NCBI GenBank assembly: GCA_017848795.1
Contig: JAFIHG010000018.1
Location: 1 to 64,000 of the forward strand
Origin: Candidatus Nanopelagicales bacterium
Lineage (GTDB): Bacteria > Actinomycetota > Actinomycetes > S36-B12 > CAIYMF01
DNA length: 64,000 bases
Direction of reading: 5' to 3'
Shown in pieces: positions 1-8,020 of the stretch; position 1 is the stretch's first letter, and every line of letters begins with the position of its first letter. A model generated the notes under the pieces. The model was not told where the DNA came from. It searched no databases and saw only the letters and a program-made list of their open reading frames with translations. The translations under genes were made by a program, and so were the position numbers.

Positions 1-62
1 GCTCCCCGCCGTGCCCGCCGACCGATCCGCACGCCGGGGCGGCTCGCTCCTCGCCCGCTCAC
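1..62 (-). CDS. Possible 5' end of a coupled gene, cut by the window edge
   Basis: A minus-strand GTG at 62-60 overlaps the stop codon of the MoeA-like gene as GTGA and stays open to the window edge, about 20 Arg/Gly-rich codons. Such overlaps are typical of translationally coupled actinobacterial genes, so another member of the molybdenum-cofactor cluster is plausible. The peptide is too short to assign and may be noise. Confidence 0.3.
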   Translation of the reverse strand, partial: MSGRGASRPGVRIGRRARRG

Positions 63-1279
63 GGCATCTCCACCAGTTCGACCAGTTGCCCGGCCGGCGC
101 GCCACCGGGCGGCACGACGGCAAGGCTGTGCGAGGTCGCCAAGCCCAGCAGCGGTCCGCCGACTGCCGGGGCGGCGGTGTCGGCGAGCTCCCCGCGGTGA
201 TGCACGGCGGGCACCAGCGTCGTCACGTCGGGGTCGCCTTCCGCCGCCTCGTCGAGCAACGCGAGCGTCGGTGCAGGCTCGGCACGCCCGGACATCGCAC
301 GCAGCAGTGGAAGGACGAGCGTCACGAGCGCCGCGACGGCGCCGGCCGGGTCGCCGGGCAGGTACGCCGCGAGGCGGCCGTCCGGCAGTTCGGCGAGGAT
401 GCCCTCCGCGCCGGGGTGTACCGCGACGTCTGCGACGAGCGGCGTGGCGCCGAGGCTCGACAGGACCGACGCCGCCTCGCGCTGCGCCGCCGCGCCGGGC
501 TCACCGGTGAGCAGCACCAGGTCGGCGGCGACGTCGTCGACGACCTTGCAGGCCTGCGCGTGCAGCGTGCCGACCGTGCCAGGCACCTGCTGCAGGGGCA
601 GGCAGCGCGCTCCGGCCCGGGCGATCGCGCCGGGAAGAAGCGGCGTCACGGCTTCGCGCGTCCGGCCGCCCCGCGCCGGTCCCTTCGCCAGGCGGGTGTC
701 GCCGAGCAGCACCGGCGCGACGTCCGGTGGGCGGGTCACCTCCAGGGTGTCGTTGCCGCTGGCCGCCGCGACAGCGACGAGTGCCGGTGTGACGACGGTT
801 CCGGCGGGCGCCACGATCCCGCCCGCCGCGCATTCGGCTCCGCCGGTCGTGACGAAGCTGCCGGGCGGGATGTGGCCCGGACGCTGCGCCTGGCGGCCGG
901 TGTGCGCGTCACCGACGTACAGCCAGGTGACGTCCTTGCCGGTGCGTACGACGGCGTGTGCCTCGGGCAGCACCGCGTCCGTTCCCGGCGGCAGCGAGGT
1001 GTCTGCCGCGACGCGGACGGCGGCGCCGTCGTGGAGCCGGCCGCTCGCGCCGGTATCGACGGTCCAGGGTCCGGGACCGCTCACCGCGAAGCCGTCGGTG
1101 GTGGCGACGTCGTACGGCGGCAGCGGCGTACGGGCGAGCAGCGGCGCGGCGAGCACCAGACCGGTCGCCTCTTCGAGGCTCACGGCGAGCCCGGGACGCG
1201 GGAGCGCGGCGCGGGCGGCGGCCCGGCGGGCGCGTCCCCACGGGAGCGAACCCGATGCGGCGGTCACACCACCGATCAT
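59..1279 (-). CDS. Divergent MoeA-like molybdopterin molybdenumtransferase family protein
   Basis: At 406 residues this matches the length of MoeA, which inserts molybdate into adenylylated molybdopterin in the cytoplasm. The N-terminal part has the family pattern around TTDGFAV, and the C-terminal half has a MoCF-like Rossmann region ending in LPGDPAGA, equivalent to the LPGNPVSA of MoeA. The expected SSGGVSVG and KPGKPFAFG motifs are replaced by LTGEPGAAA and HPGAEGILA, so the molybdopterin site is eroded. A MobA-like gene lies about 1 kb away on the same strand. The start is the ATG at 1279; GTG at 1267 is an alternative. It may be a non-catalytic or specialised MoeA paralogue. Family placement is good, activity doubtful. 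Confidence 0.75.
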   Translation of the reverse strand: MIGGVTAASGSLPWGRARRAAARAALPRPGLAVSLEEATGLVLAAPLLARTPLPPYDVATTDGFAVSGPGPWTVDTGASGRLHDGAAVRVAADTSLPPGTDAVLPEAHAVVRTGKDVTWLYVGDAHTGRQAQRPGHIPPGSFVTTGGAECAAGGIVAPAGTVVTPALVAVAAASGNDTLEVTRPPDVAPVLLGDTRLAKGPARGGRTREAVTPLLPGAIARAGARCLPLQQVPGTVGTLHAQACKVVDDVAADLVLLTGEPGAAAQREAASVLSSLGATPLVADVAVHPGAEGILAELPDGRLAAYLPGDPAGAVAALVTLVLPLLRAMSGRAEPAPTLALLDEAAEGDPDVTTLVPAVHHRGELADTAAPAVGGPLLGLATSHSLAVVPPGGAPAGQLVELVEMP

Positions 1280-1345
1280 GCCCGTCCGCGCCCGTCGTAC
1301 TGGACCGGACACCCCGGGTCGCCCGGCGCGGGTACCGTGCGCGGC

Positions 1346-2122
1346 ATGCAGGAGCGTGACGGTGTCCGGTACGAGCGCGCCGGTGGCGTCGTGACCCTCA
1401 CCCTGGCGGCACCCGAACGACGCAACCGTCTCGACCCGTCGATGATGACGGCGCTGCTCGGGCACCTGCACGCCGCGGCCGCGGACGAGACGGCTCGCGT
1501 GGTGGTACTCACCGGCGAGGGCAGCACCTTCTGCGCCGGCGCCGACCTGTCCAGCGGCGAGGATTTCGCCTCCAGTGGGCCGGCGCGGTTGGTCGAAGTG
1601 CTCGAGGCGTTGCTCGACCTGCCCAAGCCGGTGATCGCGCGGGTGCAGGGGCATGTCGCAGGCGGTGGCAACGGCCTTGTCGCGGCCTGCGACCTGGCGG
1701 TCGCGGCGGACACCGCGCGCTTCGCCTTCAGCGAGGTGAGGGTCGGCGTCGCACCGGCCGTCATCAGCGTGGTCTGCCTGGCGCGGATGAACGCGGCCGA
1801 CGCCCGGGAGTTGATGCTGACCGGTGCGCGGGTCGACGCCGAGCGGGTTCGCGCCGCGGGGCTGGTGAACCACGTTGTCGCACCTGAGCAGCTCGACTCC
1901 GCCGTCGATGCGTACGTCGAGGCGCTGCTGCTCGGCGGTCCGCAGGCGTTGGCGCACACCAAGGAACTGCTGCGCCGCGTTCCGGGGATGACGCGGGACG
2001 AGGCGTTCGCCTGGACCGCCGACCTGAGCGCGAGCGTCTTCGGCTCGGCCGAGGCGCGGGAGGGAATGGCCGCGTTCGTCGCGAAGCGCCCCCCGCGCTG
2101 GCTGCCCCCGGCATCCGGGTGA
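1346..2122 (+). CDS. Enoyl-CoA hydratase/isomerase family protein
   Basis: A 258-residue crotonase-fold protein, the usual family length. The oxyanion-hole segments are visible as CAGADL (around residues 64-69) and AGGGNGLVAACDLA (around 104-117), the hallmarks of CoA-thioester hydratases and isomerases. The position that is Glu in classical hydratases is not obviously conserved, so hydratase versus isomerase or lyase activity cannot be decided. It is divergent from the MoeA-like gene, and a TACCGT -10-like hexamer lies eight bases before the ATG, suggesting a very short leader. The stop codon falls inside the dispersed repeat beginning at 2117, so the repeat abuts the gene end without obvious damage. 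Confidence 0.85.
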   Translation: MQERDGVRYERAGGVVTLTLAAPERRNRLDPSMMTALLGHLHAAAADETARVVVLTGEGSTFCAGADLSSGEDFASSGPARLVEVLEALLDLPKPVIARVQGHVAGGGNGLVAACDLAVAADTARFAFSEVRVGVAPAVISVVCLARMNAADARELMLTGARVDAERVRAAGLVNHVVAPEQLDSAVDAYVEALLLGGPQALAHTKELLRRVPGMTRDEAFAWTADLSASVFGSAEAREGMAAFVAKRPPRWLPPASG

Positions 2123-2310
2123 CCCCTCGTAGATCGAACGTGCTCGAGACCTCCGCCACCAAGCGGGCGCAACCATCCGCTGGTCGAGCGTCGTCGAGAC
2201 CATGATCATCGGCGTGGTCTCGACTACGCTCGACCACCGAGTACTCGCCCGGTCTTTCATGCGCCGGGCGCGCCAGGCCCAAAGTGTCTCGACTGGGCTC
2301 GACCGGCGTG
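2117..2310 (+). repeat. Dispersed intergenic repeat, copy 1
   Basis: About 194 bases rich in the palindromic unit GGTCTCGACTACGCTCGACC and variants. Reverse-complemented, the block matches 24416-24723 over its length: the outer unit next to GGGTGACCCC, the stretch GAGTACTCGCCCGGTCTTTC and the trailing CTCGACCGGCGTG all recur in order. Copy 2 holds extra internal sequence. No coding capacity is evident. It starts on the stop codon of the enoyl-CoA hydratase gene. Confidence 0.85.
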
Positions 2311-2351
2311 GAATGGGTGCGCTCCCGATGGAGAATGCGCCGCGAATCGCT

Positions 2352-2915
2352 TCAGTACGGGCTGAATCCGTGCCGTTGCGCGTCGTCCAGCGTGTCGATG
2401 TCCGCCGCTGCGTCCCACCTGTCGGCGACCCTCGCCAGCCGGGCACCGTCCAGTAGCGCGCGCGCCGCCACCGCGCCGGTCGCCGTCCGTTCCGCCAGCC
2501 ACCGGCGGGTGTACGCAGCCAGCAGTGGTTGCAGCACCTGTTCGCGGTCGACGAGCACTGCCGCATCGACGTCCGGCGTCAGCGCACGGAGCAGCGCCGT
2601 AACCGCAGGACCCGGCTGCGGTTGGTCCCCGGCCAGCACGATCACGCGGTCCGCCGTCACGTGCACCAGCCCGGCGGCGACGGCAGCGACCGGCCCGGCG
2701 TACGGCGGGTCCTCGCGGCACCAGAGCGCATCCGGGACGTCGCTGGCAGGCGGCTCGGGGCCGACGAGCACGATGCGCCGGGCCGTCGCGACGGCTGCGA
2801 CGGCGTGCGCGAGCAGCGTCCTGCCCCCGCGCCGCAGCGCGAGCTTGCGCCCCTGTGCGCGCCGCGCCCGCCCGCCGGCCAGCACGATCGCGTCGTACGG
2901 CTCCACGTCGCGCAC
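2352..2915 (-). CDS. MobA-like NTP transferase (molybdenum cofactor guanylyltransferase family)
   Basis: A 187-residue protein with the nucleotidyltransferase signature LAGGRARRAQGRK near residues 12-24, the counterpart of LAGGxSxRMGxDK in MobA, and a GDQP segment near 95 matching the metal-binding GDxP motif. MobA-type enzymes attach GMP or CMP to molybdopterin. The Met and Asp of the classical signature are replaced, so the nucleotide or acceptor could differ, and a related sugar-nucleotide or MocA-type role is possible. The start is GTG at 2915. The MoeA-like gene on the same strand supports a cofactor role. Confidence 0.75.
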   Translation of the reverse strand: MRDVEPYDAIVLAGGRARRAQGRKLALRRGGRTLLAHAVAAVATARRIVLVGPEPPASDVPDALWCREDPPYAGPVAAVAAGLVHVTADRVIVLAGDQPQPGPAVTALLRALTPDVDAAVLVDREQVLQPLLAAYTRRWLAERTATGAVAARALLDGARLARVADRWDAAADIDTLDDAQRHGFSPY

Positions 2916-2961
2916 CGTACGGCACCTCGGGCCGCGGGCGATCTGGGAGACTGCTGGCCCA

Positions 2962-3051
2962 GGAGGGCTCGCATAGTGGCCTAGTGCGGCGGTCTTGAAA
3001 ACCGCTGTGGCGGCAACCCCGTCACCGTGGGTTCGAATCCCACGCCCTCCG
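2962..3051 (+). tRNA. tRNA-Ser(UGA)
   Basis: A 90-base tRNA with a long variable arm. The acceptor stem is GGAGGGC paired with GCCCTCC, the anticodon stem GCGGT/ACCGC closes the loop CTTGAAA giving anticodon TGA, and the T loop is GTTCGAATCC. CCA is not encoded. It resembles the tRNA-Ser(GGA) at 52951 in its D-arm region. Confidence 0.97.
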
Positions 3052-3065
3052 CGCTCGGAACCCCT

Positions 3066-3111
3066 GCGTGGCGGGTGGGGTGCCGCTCTAGCGGCACCAC
3101 ACCCGCCACGC
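3066..3111. terminator. Strong bidirectional hairpin between tRNA-Ser and the permease gene
   Basis: Arms of 22 bases (3066-3087 and 3090-3111) pair with a single mismatch around a two-base gap. There is no clear U-tract. It separates the convergent tRNA-Ser(UGA) and ABC permease genes. Its right arm shares 19 bases with the hairpin at 44798-44837, so this belongs to a repeated hairpin type. Confidence 0.7.
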
Positions 3112-3135
3112 GCGGCGTCAAGGGGTGCGCGCGGC

Positions 3136-4152
3136 TCAGACCCGGCGTCTGCGGCGTACGACGGTGTCCAGCGCGACCGAGGCGATGATCACGACACCGA
3201 TGACGATCGTCTGCCAGAACGACGACACGCCCGCGAGGATCAGGACGTTCTGCAGCGTCGCGATCAGCAGCACCCCGACCAACGTCCCGAGCATCGTCCC
3301 GGACCCGCCGAACAGCGCGGCCCCGCCGATGATGACGGCGGTGATGACGAGCAGCTCCAGACCGACCCCGGTCGTGCCCTGGACGTAGAGCAGGAACGAC
3401 AGCCCGACAGCGCCCGCGAGCCCGGCGAGGACACCCTGGATCACGAACGACATCACGCGGACCCGGGCGGTTGCGATCCCGCACAGCCGCGCCGCCTCGC
3501 GACTGCCACCGACCGCATAGGTGTGGAAGCCGAACTTGGTGAAGCGCAACAGGAACCCGCCGACCAGGACGGCGAGCAACATCAGGATCAGCTGCATCGG
3601 GATACCGAACGGGCGGCCGTTGCCGAGGTAGGCGAAGCCCTCGATGTTCGGGATGGTCTGGTCGAGGCTGATCGGCGCGGCGTTCGTCATCAGCAGCGCG
3701 ATCCCGCGGAACACGCTCAACGTCCCGAGCGTGACGATGAAGCTGGGCAGGCCCAGCCCGACGGTGATGACACCGTTGACCAGGCCGCACAGTCCGCCGA
3801 CGACCAGCCCGAGAAGCAGCGCCACCGGCCACGCGACCTCGGCCTGCAGCAGCATCCCGACGCACATGCTCACCAGGACGTAGATCGAGCCGACGCTCAG
3901 GTCGATCTCGCCGGCGATGATGACGAACGTGGCGCCGACCGCCATGATCCCGATGAGCGACGCCTGCTGACCAACGTTGAGCAGGTTGTCGCTGCTGCGG
4001 AAGCCGTCGGTGCCGAAGATGCCGTAGACGCAGAGCAGGGCGAGCGCGAGGATCACGCCGAGCTCGCGCTGGCGGATCACCCGGTCGACCATGCTCCGGG
4101 TCGTACGGGGGCCGGCAGGCGGCGTGCTCACGGGGGGTACGGCGGTCTGCAT
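3136..4152 (-). CDS. Sugar ABC transporter permease (RbsC/BPD_transp_2 family)
   Basis: A 338-residue integral membrane protein with about eight to ten hydrophobic segments. The segment GEIDLSVGS (around residues 100-108) is the EAA-like conserved region of ribose/xylose/galactose-type permeases (Pfam BPD_transp_2). It forms the membrane channel with the ATPase encoded immediately upstream at 4196-5707 and the lipoprotein at 5704-6759; all three are on the minus strand, divergent from the catabolic genes starting at 7098. The start is the ATG at 4152, 43 bases after the ATPase stop; an internal ATG at 4092 is less likely because it removes the cytoplasmic N terminus. Confidence 0.9.
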   Translation of the reverse strand: MQTAVPPVSTPPAGPRTTRSMVDRVIRQRELGVILALALLCVYGIFGTDGFRSSDNLLNVGQQASLIGIMAVGATFVIIAGEIDLSVGSIYVLVSMCVGMLLQAEVAWPVALLLGLVVGGLCGLVNGVITVGLGLPSFIVTLGTLSVFRGIALLMTNAAPISLDQTIPNIEGFAYLGNGRPFGIPMQLILMLLAVLVGGFLLRFTKFGFHTYAVGGSREAARLCGIATARVRVMSFVIQGVLAGLAGAVGLSFLLYVQGTTGVGLELLVITAVIIGGAALFGGSGTMLGTLVGVLLIATLQNVLILAGVSSFWQTIVIGVVIIASVALDTVVRRRRRV

Positions 4153-4195
4153 CAGTTCACTCTCGTCAGGGTCGACGGCGGGTGGGTCGGGCGGT

Positions 4196-5707
4196 TCACG
4201 CTGGGCTCGCGGCTACGGACCGGGTGGCGAGCGCCATCACCTCTTGCTCGGTCGCGGTACGCGCATCGACGGCACCGGTGACCTGACCGCGGCTGAGGAC
4301 CACGATCCGGTCGCAGACCCGCAGCAGCTCGGGCAGGTCCGAGGAGGACATCAGGACGGCGGCGCCGCTGCGCGCCACGTCGACGAGACGGTCGTGGATC
4401 TCCGACTTCGCCCCGACGTCGACGCCGCGTGTCGGGTCGTCCAGGAGCAGCAGGCGGGGCTCGCGGGCGAGCCAGCGGCTGAGGATGACCTTCTGCTGGT
4501 TGCCGCCGGAGAGCCCGGTGACGACACCGCCGGAGCTCCCGCGGACGTCGTACTCGGCGAGCCGCGCCTTACCCATGCGACGCAGCCGGCGGTGATTGAC
4601 CAGGCCGAACCGGGACGAGGTCTCGACGTCGAGCACCGTCGCATTGTCGTTGACGGAGAGGTCGGGGAACAGCGCCTGCGAGCGTCGTTCGGCAGGCACG
4701 TAGCCGATCCCGGCACGCATCGCGTCCCGCGGCGAGCGGACACGCAGGCGCACCCCGTCGAGCCGCACGTCACCGGTCGCGGGTACGGCGCCGAAGAGTG
4801 CGGCGACGAGGGCGTTGCTGCCGGAGTCGGGAAGGCCCGCGACGCCGACGATCTCGCCGGCGCACACGGTCAGCGACACGCCGCTGAAGGCGGCAGCGGA
4901 GAGGTTCGCGACCTCGAGCAGGGGTGAGCCGACCGTACGGCCGTCGTCGCGCACAGCAGCGGCGAGCTCGCGCCCGACCATCGCCGAGATGAGCCGGTCG
5001 GTCGTGACCTCCGCGGCATCGAACGATGCGACGTGCCGGCCGTCGCGCAGCACGTGGACCAGGTCGGCGAGCTCGATGATCTCGGGAAGCCGGTGGGAGA
5101 CATAGAGGATCGTCGTGCCCCGGTCGCGCAGCCGGCGCAGCAGCGCGAACAGCCGCGACGCCTCGTTCGGCGTGAGAGAGGTCGTGGGCTCGTCGAGGAT
5201 CAGCACCCGGCAGTCTCGGGCGAGTGCCCGCGCGATCAGGACGAGCTGCTGCTCGGCCACCGACAGCAGGCCGGCGTCCTGACGCGGGTCGATGGGGGTG
5301 TCGATCTGCTCGAGCAGCGCCCGGGTCTGCTCGTTCATCCGGCGCCGCGACGGCAGCACGCCGGGTTCCCTGCCGAGCAGCACGTTCTCGGCGACGGTGC
5401 GGTCGCGGCACAGCGCGATCTCCTGTGGCACGAGCGCGATCCGGTGCTCGTGCAACATCTGGCTCGGCGAGTAGCCGCTGACCGCCGTCCCGGCGACGGT
5501 CAGCGTGCCGGAGTCGGGACGCTGCAGCCCGGCCATGATCGTCATGAGCGTCGACTTGCCGGCGCCGTTCTCGCCGAGCACCGCCGTGATCTTGCCGGGC
5601 GGGAAGTCGAGGCTGACGTCGTTCAGCGCCTGGACTCCGCCGAAGCGCTTGCAGAGCCCGCTCACGCGCAGCGTGAGCGGGCTCTGCAGCAGGGTGTCTT
5701 CCGTCAT
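4196..5707 (-). CDS. Sugar ABC transporter ATP-binding protein, two ABC domains (RbsA/MglA type)
   Basis: A 503-residue protein with two fused nucleotide-binding domains, the layout of CUT2 monosaccharide importers. The first has Walker A GENGAGKST, signature LSVAEQQLV and Walker B ILDEPTTSL. The second has a degenerate P-loop (GLPDSGSNAL) but intact LSGGNQQKV and LLLDDPTRGVDV. One canonical and one degenerate site is normal for this class. The start ATG overlaps the stop of the binding-protein gene as ATGA, so the two are translationally coupled. It would energise uptake of the substrate of the adjacent ribokinase/RbsD operon. Confidence 0.93.
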   Translation of the reverse strand: MTEDTLLQSPLTLRVSGLCKRFGGVQALNDVSLDFPPGKITAVLGENGAGKSTLMTIMAGLQRPDSGTLTVAGTAVSGYSPSQMLHEHRIALVPQEIALCRDRTVAENVLLGREPGVLPSRRRMNEQTRALLEQIDTPIDPRQDAGLLSVAEQQLVLIARALARDCRVLILDEPTTSLTPNEASRLFALLRRLRDRGTTILYVSHRLPEIIELADLVHVLRDGRHVASFDAAEVTTDRLISAMVGRELAAAVRDDGRTVGSPLLEVANLSAAAFSGVSLTVCAGEIVGVAGLPDSGSNALVAALFGAVPATGDVRLDGVRLRVRSPRDAMRAGIGYVPAERRSQALFPDLSVNDNATVLDVETSSRFGLVNHRRLRRMGKARLAEYDVRGSSGGVVTGLSGGNQQKVILSRWLAREPRLLLLDDPTRGVDVGAKSEIHDRLVDVARSGAAVLMSSSDLPELLRVCDRIVVLSRGQVTGAVDARTATEQEVMALATRSVAASPA

Positions 5708-6759
5708 CCCTCAGGGGTTGTCGTGTCGACGTTGCTCTTGTCGACGAGGAGCGCCGGCATGATCTTCGTCTCCGGCGGCGTGCCGTTCTCCAGGTAGTCC
5801 TTGATCATCTCGATCGCCGTGAAGACCTGGCCGACCGGGTCCTGGCTCAGTGCGAAGGCGATCGTGCCCTTCTTGATGTAGTCGAGCGTGGCCTGCAGGG
5901 CATCGGTGCCGATCACCACGACCTTGCCCGACTTGCCCTCCTTCTCGGCCCACTTCGCCGCCCCGACGATGCTGCAGCAGTCGACGCTGGCGATGGCGAG
6001 CGCGTCCGGGTTGGCCGTCATCGCGTTCTGGATCGCGTTGTACATCTGGGCCGGTTCCATGCCGGTGTTGACCGGGCCGACGAACTCGAGGTCGGGGTTG
6101 TCGCCGAGCCCTTCCTTCAGCCCGTCCATGCGCTCCTTGGACCAGCCGGCCGCGGTGTCGACCGAGATGGCGACGACCTTGCCCTTCTTGCCCTGCAGGG
6201 TCTCGGCCAGCTTGCTGCCCTCTTCCTTGCCGAAGGCGGTGTTGTCGGCACCGACGAACGCGAGCTGCTTGGAGTTCGGCTGGTCGGTGAAGGCCGAGAC
6301 GAACGGGATGCCCGCGTCGAACGCCTGCTGGATCACCGGCTTGAGCGAGTCGACGTTCACCGCGGCGACGACGATGCCGTCCACCTGCTTCTGCGCGATG
6401 AGCGTCTGGATCAGCGAGACCTGGTCCTCCGCCTTGCCGGTCGGGGGTCCCTGCAGCTCGGCGTCGACCCCGAGATCGGCCACCGCCTTCTCGACGCCGG
6501 CCTTCTGCGCCGCCGTGTACGAGCTGGACAGGTCGTTGGTGATGTAGACGAACTTCAGCTTCTGCCCGGACGCGACGTGGTCCTTGATGTAGTCGGCGAG
6601 CTCGAAGCCGGCGAGCGTGCCGGTCGCCGACGCGGACGGTGAGGAGTCGGTCGGGGTGCCGTCCGTCGCCGGCGTCGAGGAGGAGCTGCCGCCACACGCC
6701 GCGAGGACGAGGGACGCAGCACCGAGCGCCGCGACCACGGCGACCCTTCTTCTGAGCAT
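5704..6759 (-). CDS. Sugar-binding lipoprotein of the ABC importer (Peripla_BP_4 family)
   Basis: A 351-residue secreted protein. A lipoprotein signal peptide with lipobox LAAC (residues 18-21) is followed by a Ser/Thr-rich linker to about residue 48, then a two-lobed periplasmic-binding-protein fold of the ribose/galactose type. It should be anchored outside the membrane and deliver a monosaccharide-like ligand to the permease. It contains an unusual CC pair near residue 258 (ASVDCCS) that might be a disulfide. It is the first gene of the minus-strand importer operon. The ligand cannot be read from the sequence; the ribokinase/RbsD neighbours suggest a pentose or a related compound. Confidence 0.9.
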   Translation of the reverse strand: MLRRRVAVVAALGAASLVLAACGGSSSSTPATDGTPTDSSPSASATGTLAGFELADYIKDHVASGQKLKFVYITNDLSSSYTAAQKAGVEKAVADLGVDAELQGPPTGKAEDQVSLIQTLIAQKQVDGIVVAAVNVDSLKPVIQQAFDAGIPFVSAFTDQPNSKQLAFVGADNTAFGKEEGSKLAETLQGKKGKVVAISVDTAAGWSKERMDGLKEGLGDNPDLEFVGPVNTGMEPAQMYNAIQNAMTANPDALAIASVDCCSIVGAAKWAEKEGKSGKVVVIGTDALQATLDYIKKGTIAFALSQDPVGQVFTAIEMIKDYLENGTPPETKIMPALLVDKSNVDTTTPEG

Positions 6760-7097
6760 TTATGACCTCCGACGAGGGCTATCCGGCACCGCCCTGTGGA
6801 GATGCCTGGTGGCTGTGGATGATCGTAGACAACCTGTCACATAGTCAAGCACGTCACCGAACCGTTATGGTCCGTGTCGCAATCCTCTGGCCGGCCGCAC
6901 CCGCGATCCTCCCAGGCCGTGGACCGGATGGGAAATCTGCCTGTGGCGAGGCCGGTTTGACGGCTGCTCGGCATGTGCTCCGGGCCGCGGTCCCGTCGAG
7001 AGCACATGCTTGCGGCGCCTCCCCCGGCGCGTTACAGTCCCCGAGCAACCCCCTGTGGACCACCCAGTACAAATCCACCCGGTACGAATGAGGTGCG
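6760..7097. promoter_or_regulatory. Divergent control region between importer and catabolic operons
   Basis: This 338-base gap holds promoters for both operons. Toward the binding-protein gene, TTGACT (6847-6842) and TACGAT (6826-6821) lie 15 bases apart, with a small dyad GACA-ACC-TGTC (6828-6838) between them. Toward the ribokinase gene, a larger inverted repeat pairs GCATGTGCTC (6971-6980) with GAGCACATGC (7000-7009). Either dyad could be the operator of the GntR-family regulator at 8505; which one is unknown. Confidence 0.5.
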
Positions 7098-7991
7098 ATG
7101 TCGGACATCGTCGTCGTCGGCAGCTACGGCGCCGGGCTCACGGTCCGGCTCGACCGGGCCCCGCTCGCGGGAGAGACTGTCGTCGGGTCCGACTTCACCG
7201 TGGCGCACGGCGGGAAGGGTTCGAACCAGGCCGTCGGCGCGGCCCGGCTCGGCGCTCGCACCTTGCTGTGCACGGCGGTCGGCGAGGACCACTACGGCGC
7301 CAACGCCTTCGAGCTGTGGAACGAGGAGGGTGTCGACACGAGCCTCACCCGCAGGCTGCCCGGCTCGACGATGGTCGGCGTCATCCTCGTCGACGCGCAG
7401 GGCGAGAACCGGATCGCGATCGTGCCCGGGGTGCTCGCGGACTTCGACGCGGGCGCCCTGCAGGGGCTCGCGGAACGGCTCGATGGCGTCGGCGTGATGC
7501 TCGTCGGGCTGGAGATCCCGGTCGCCACCGCCCACGAAGCGTTGCGGATCGGCCGGGCGGCCGGTGTCACGACCGTGCTGAACCCGGCACCTGCGCCGGT
7601 GGAGACACTGCCAGCGGGCATGCTCGAGCTTGTCGACCACATCACCCCGAACCGCACCGAGGCGGCGACGCTCACCGGGCTGCCGCCCGATACCGATCCG
7701 GCAGCGCTCGCCTCCCACAGCGTTTTCGACGCCGTGCCCAACGTCGTGCTGACGCTGGGCGCGGAGGGTGTCCTGCTGCGTGGGACCGACGGTCACGAGC
7801 GGGTGCCGGCGCCGGTCGTCGATGTGGTCGACACGACCGGCGCGGGTGATTCCTTCAACGCGGCGTACGCGGTCGCACTGTCCCGCGGCGAGGCGCCCGC
7901 GGCCGCCGCGAAGTACGCCGTACGCGCAGCGGCTTTCAGCGTCACTCGGCCGCTGCCGATCCCGTCGCTGCCGTACCAGAGCGATCTCTGA
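7098..7991 (+). CDS. rbsK: Ribokinase (PfkB family sugar kinase)
   Basis: A 297-residue PfkB-family kinase, typical ribokinase length. The N-terminal substrate motif HGGKGSNQA (around residues 38-46) and the C-terminal signature DTTGAGDSF (around 248-256, with the catalytic Asp) are intact. It phosphorylates a pentose, usually D-ribose to ribose 5-phosphate, in the cytoplasm. It is followed by rbsD 29 bases later and lies opposite a monosaccharide ABC importer, the classical ribose-utilisation arrangement. Because a DeoC-like aldolase ends the operon, a 2-deoxyribose kinase or a kinase for a modified pentose is an alternative. Family call is firm; substrate is inference. Confidence 0.88.
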   Translation: MSDIVVVGSYGAGLTVRLDRAPLAGETVVGSDFTVAHGGKGSNQAVGAARLGARTLLCTAVGEDHYGANAFELWNEEGVDTSLTRRLPGSTMVGVILVDAQGENRIAIVPGVLADFDAGALQGLAERLDGVGVMLVGLEIPVATAHEALRIGRAAGVTTVLNPAPAPVETLPAGMLELVDHITPNRTEAATLTGLPPDTDPAALASHSVFDAVPNVVLTLGAEGVLLRGTDGHERVPAPVVDVVDTTGAGDSFNAAYAVALSRGEAPAAAAKYAVRAAAFSVTRPLPIPSLPYQSDL

Positions 7992-8020
7992 CGATCGCCC
8001 GATCCACCGAGGAGAACGCC

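Noticed and set aside
11-2122. A 703-codon plus-strand frame spanning the MoeA-like gene and the enoyl-CoA hydratase
   Set aside because: Only its last 258 codons, from the ATG at 1346, are protein-like. The rest is antisense to the MoeA-like gene with Arg/Gly-rich shadow composition.
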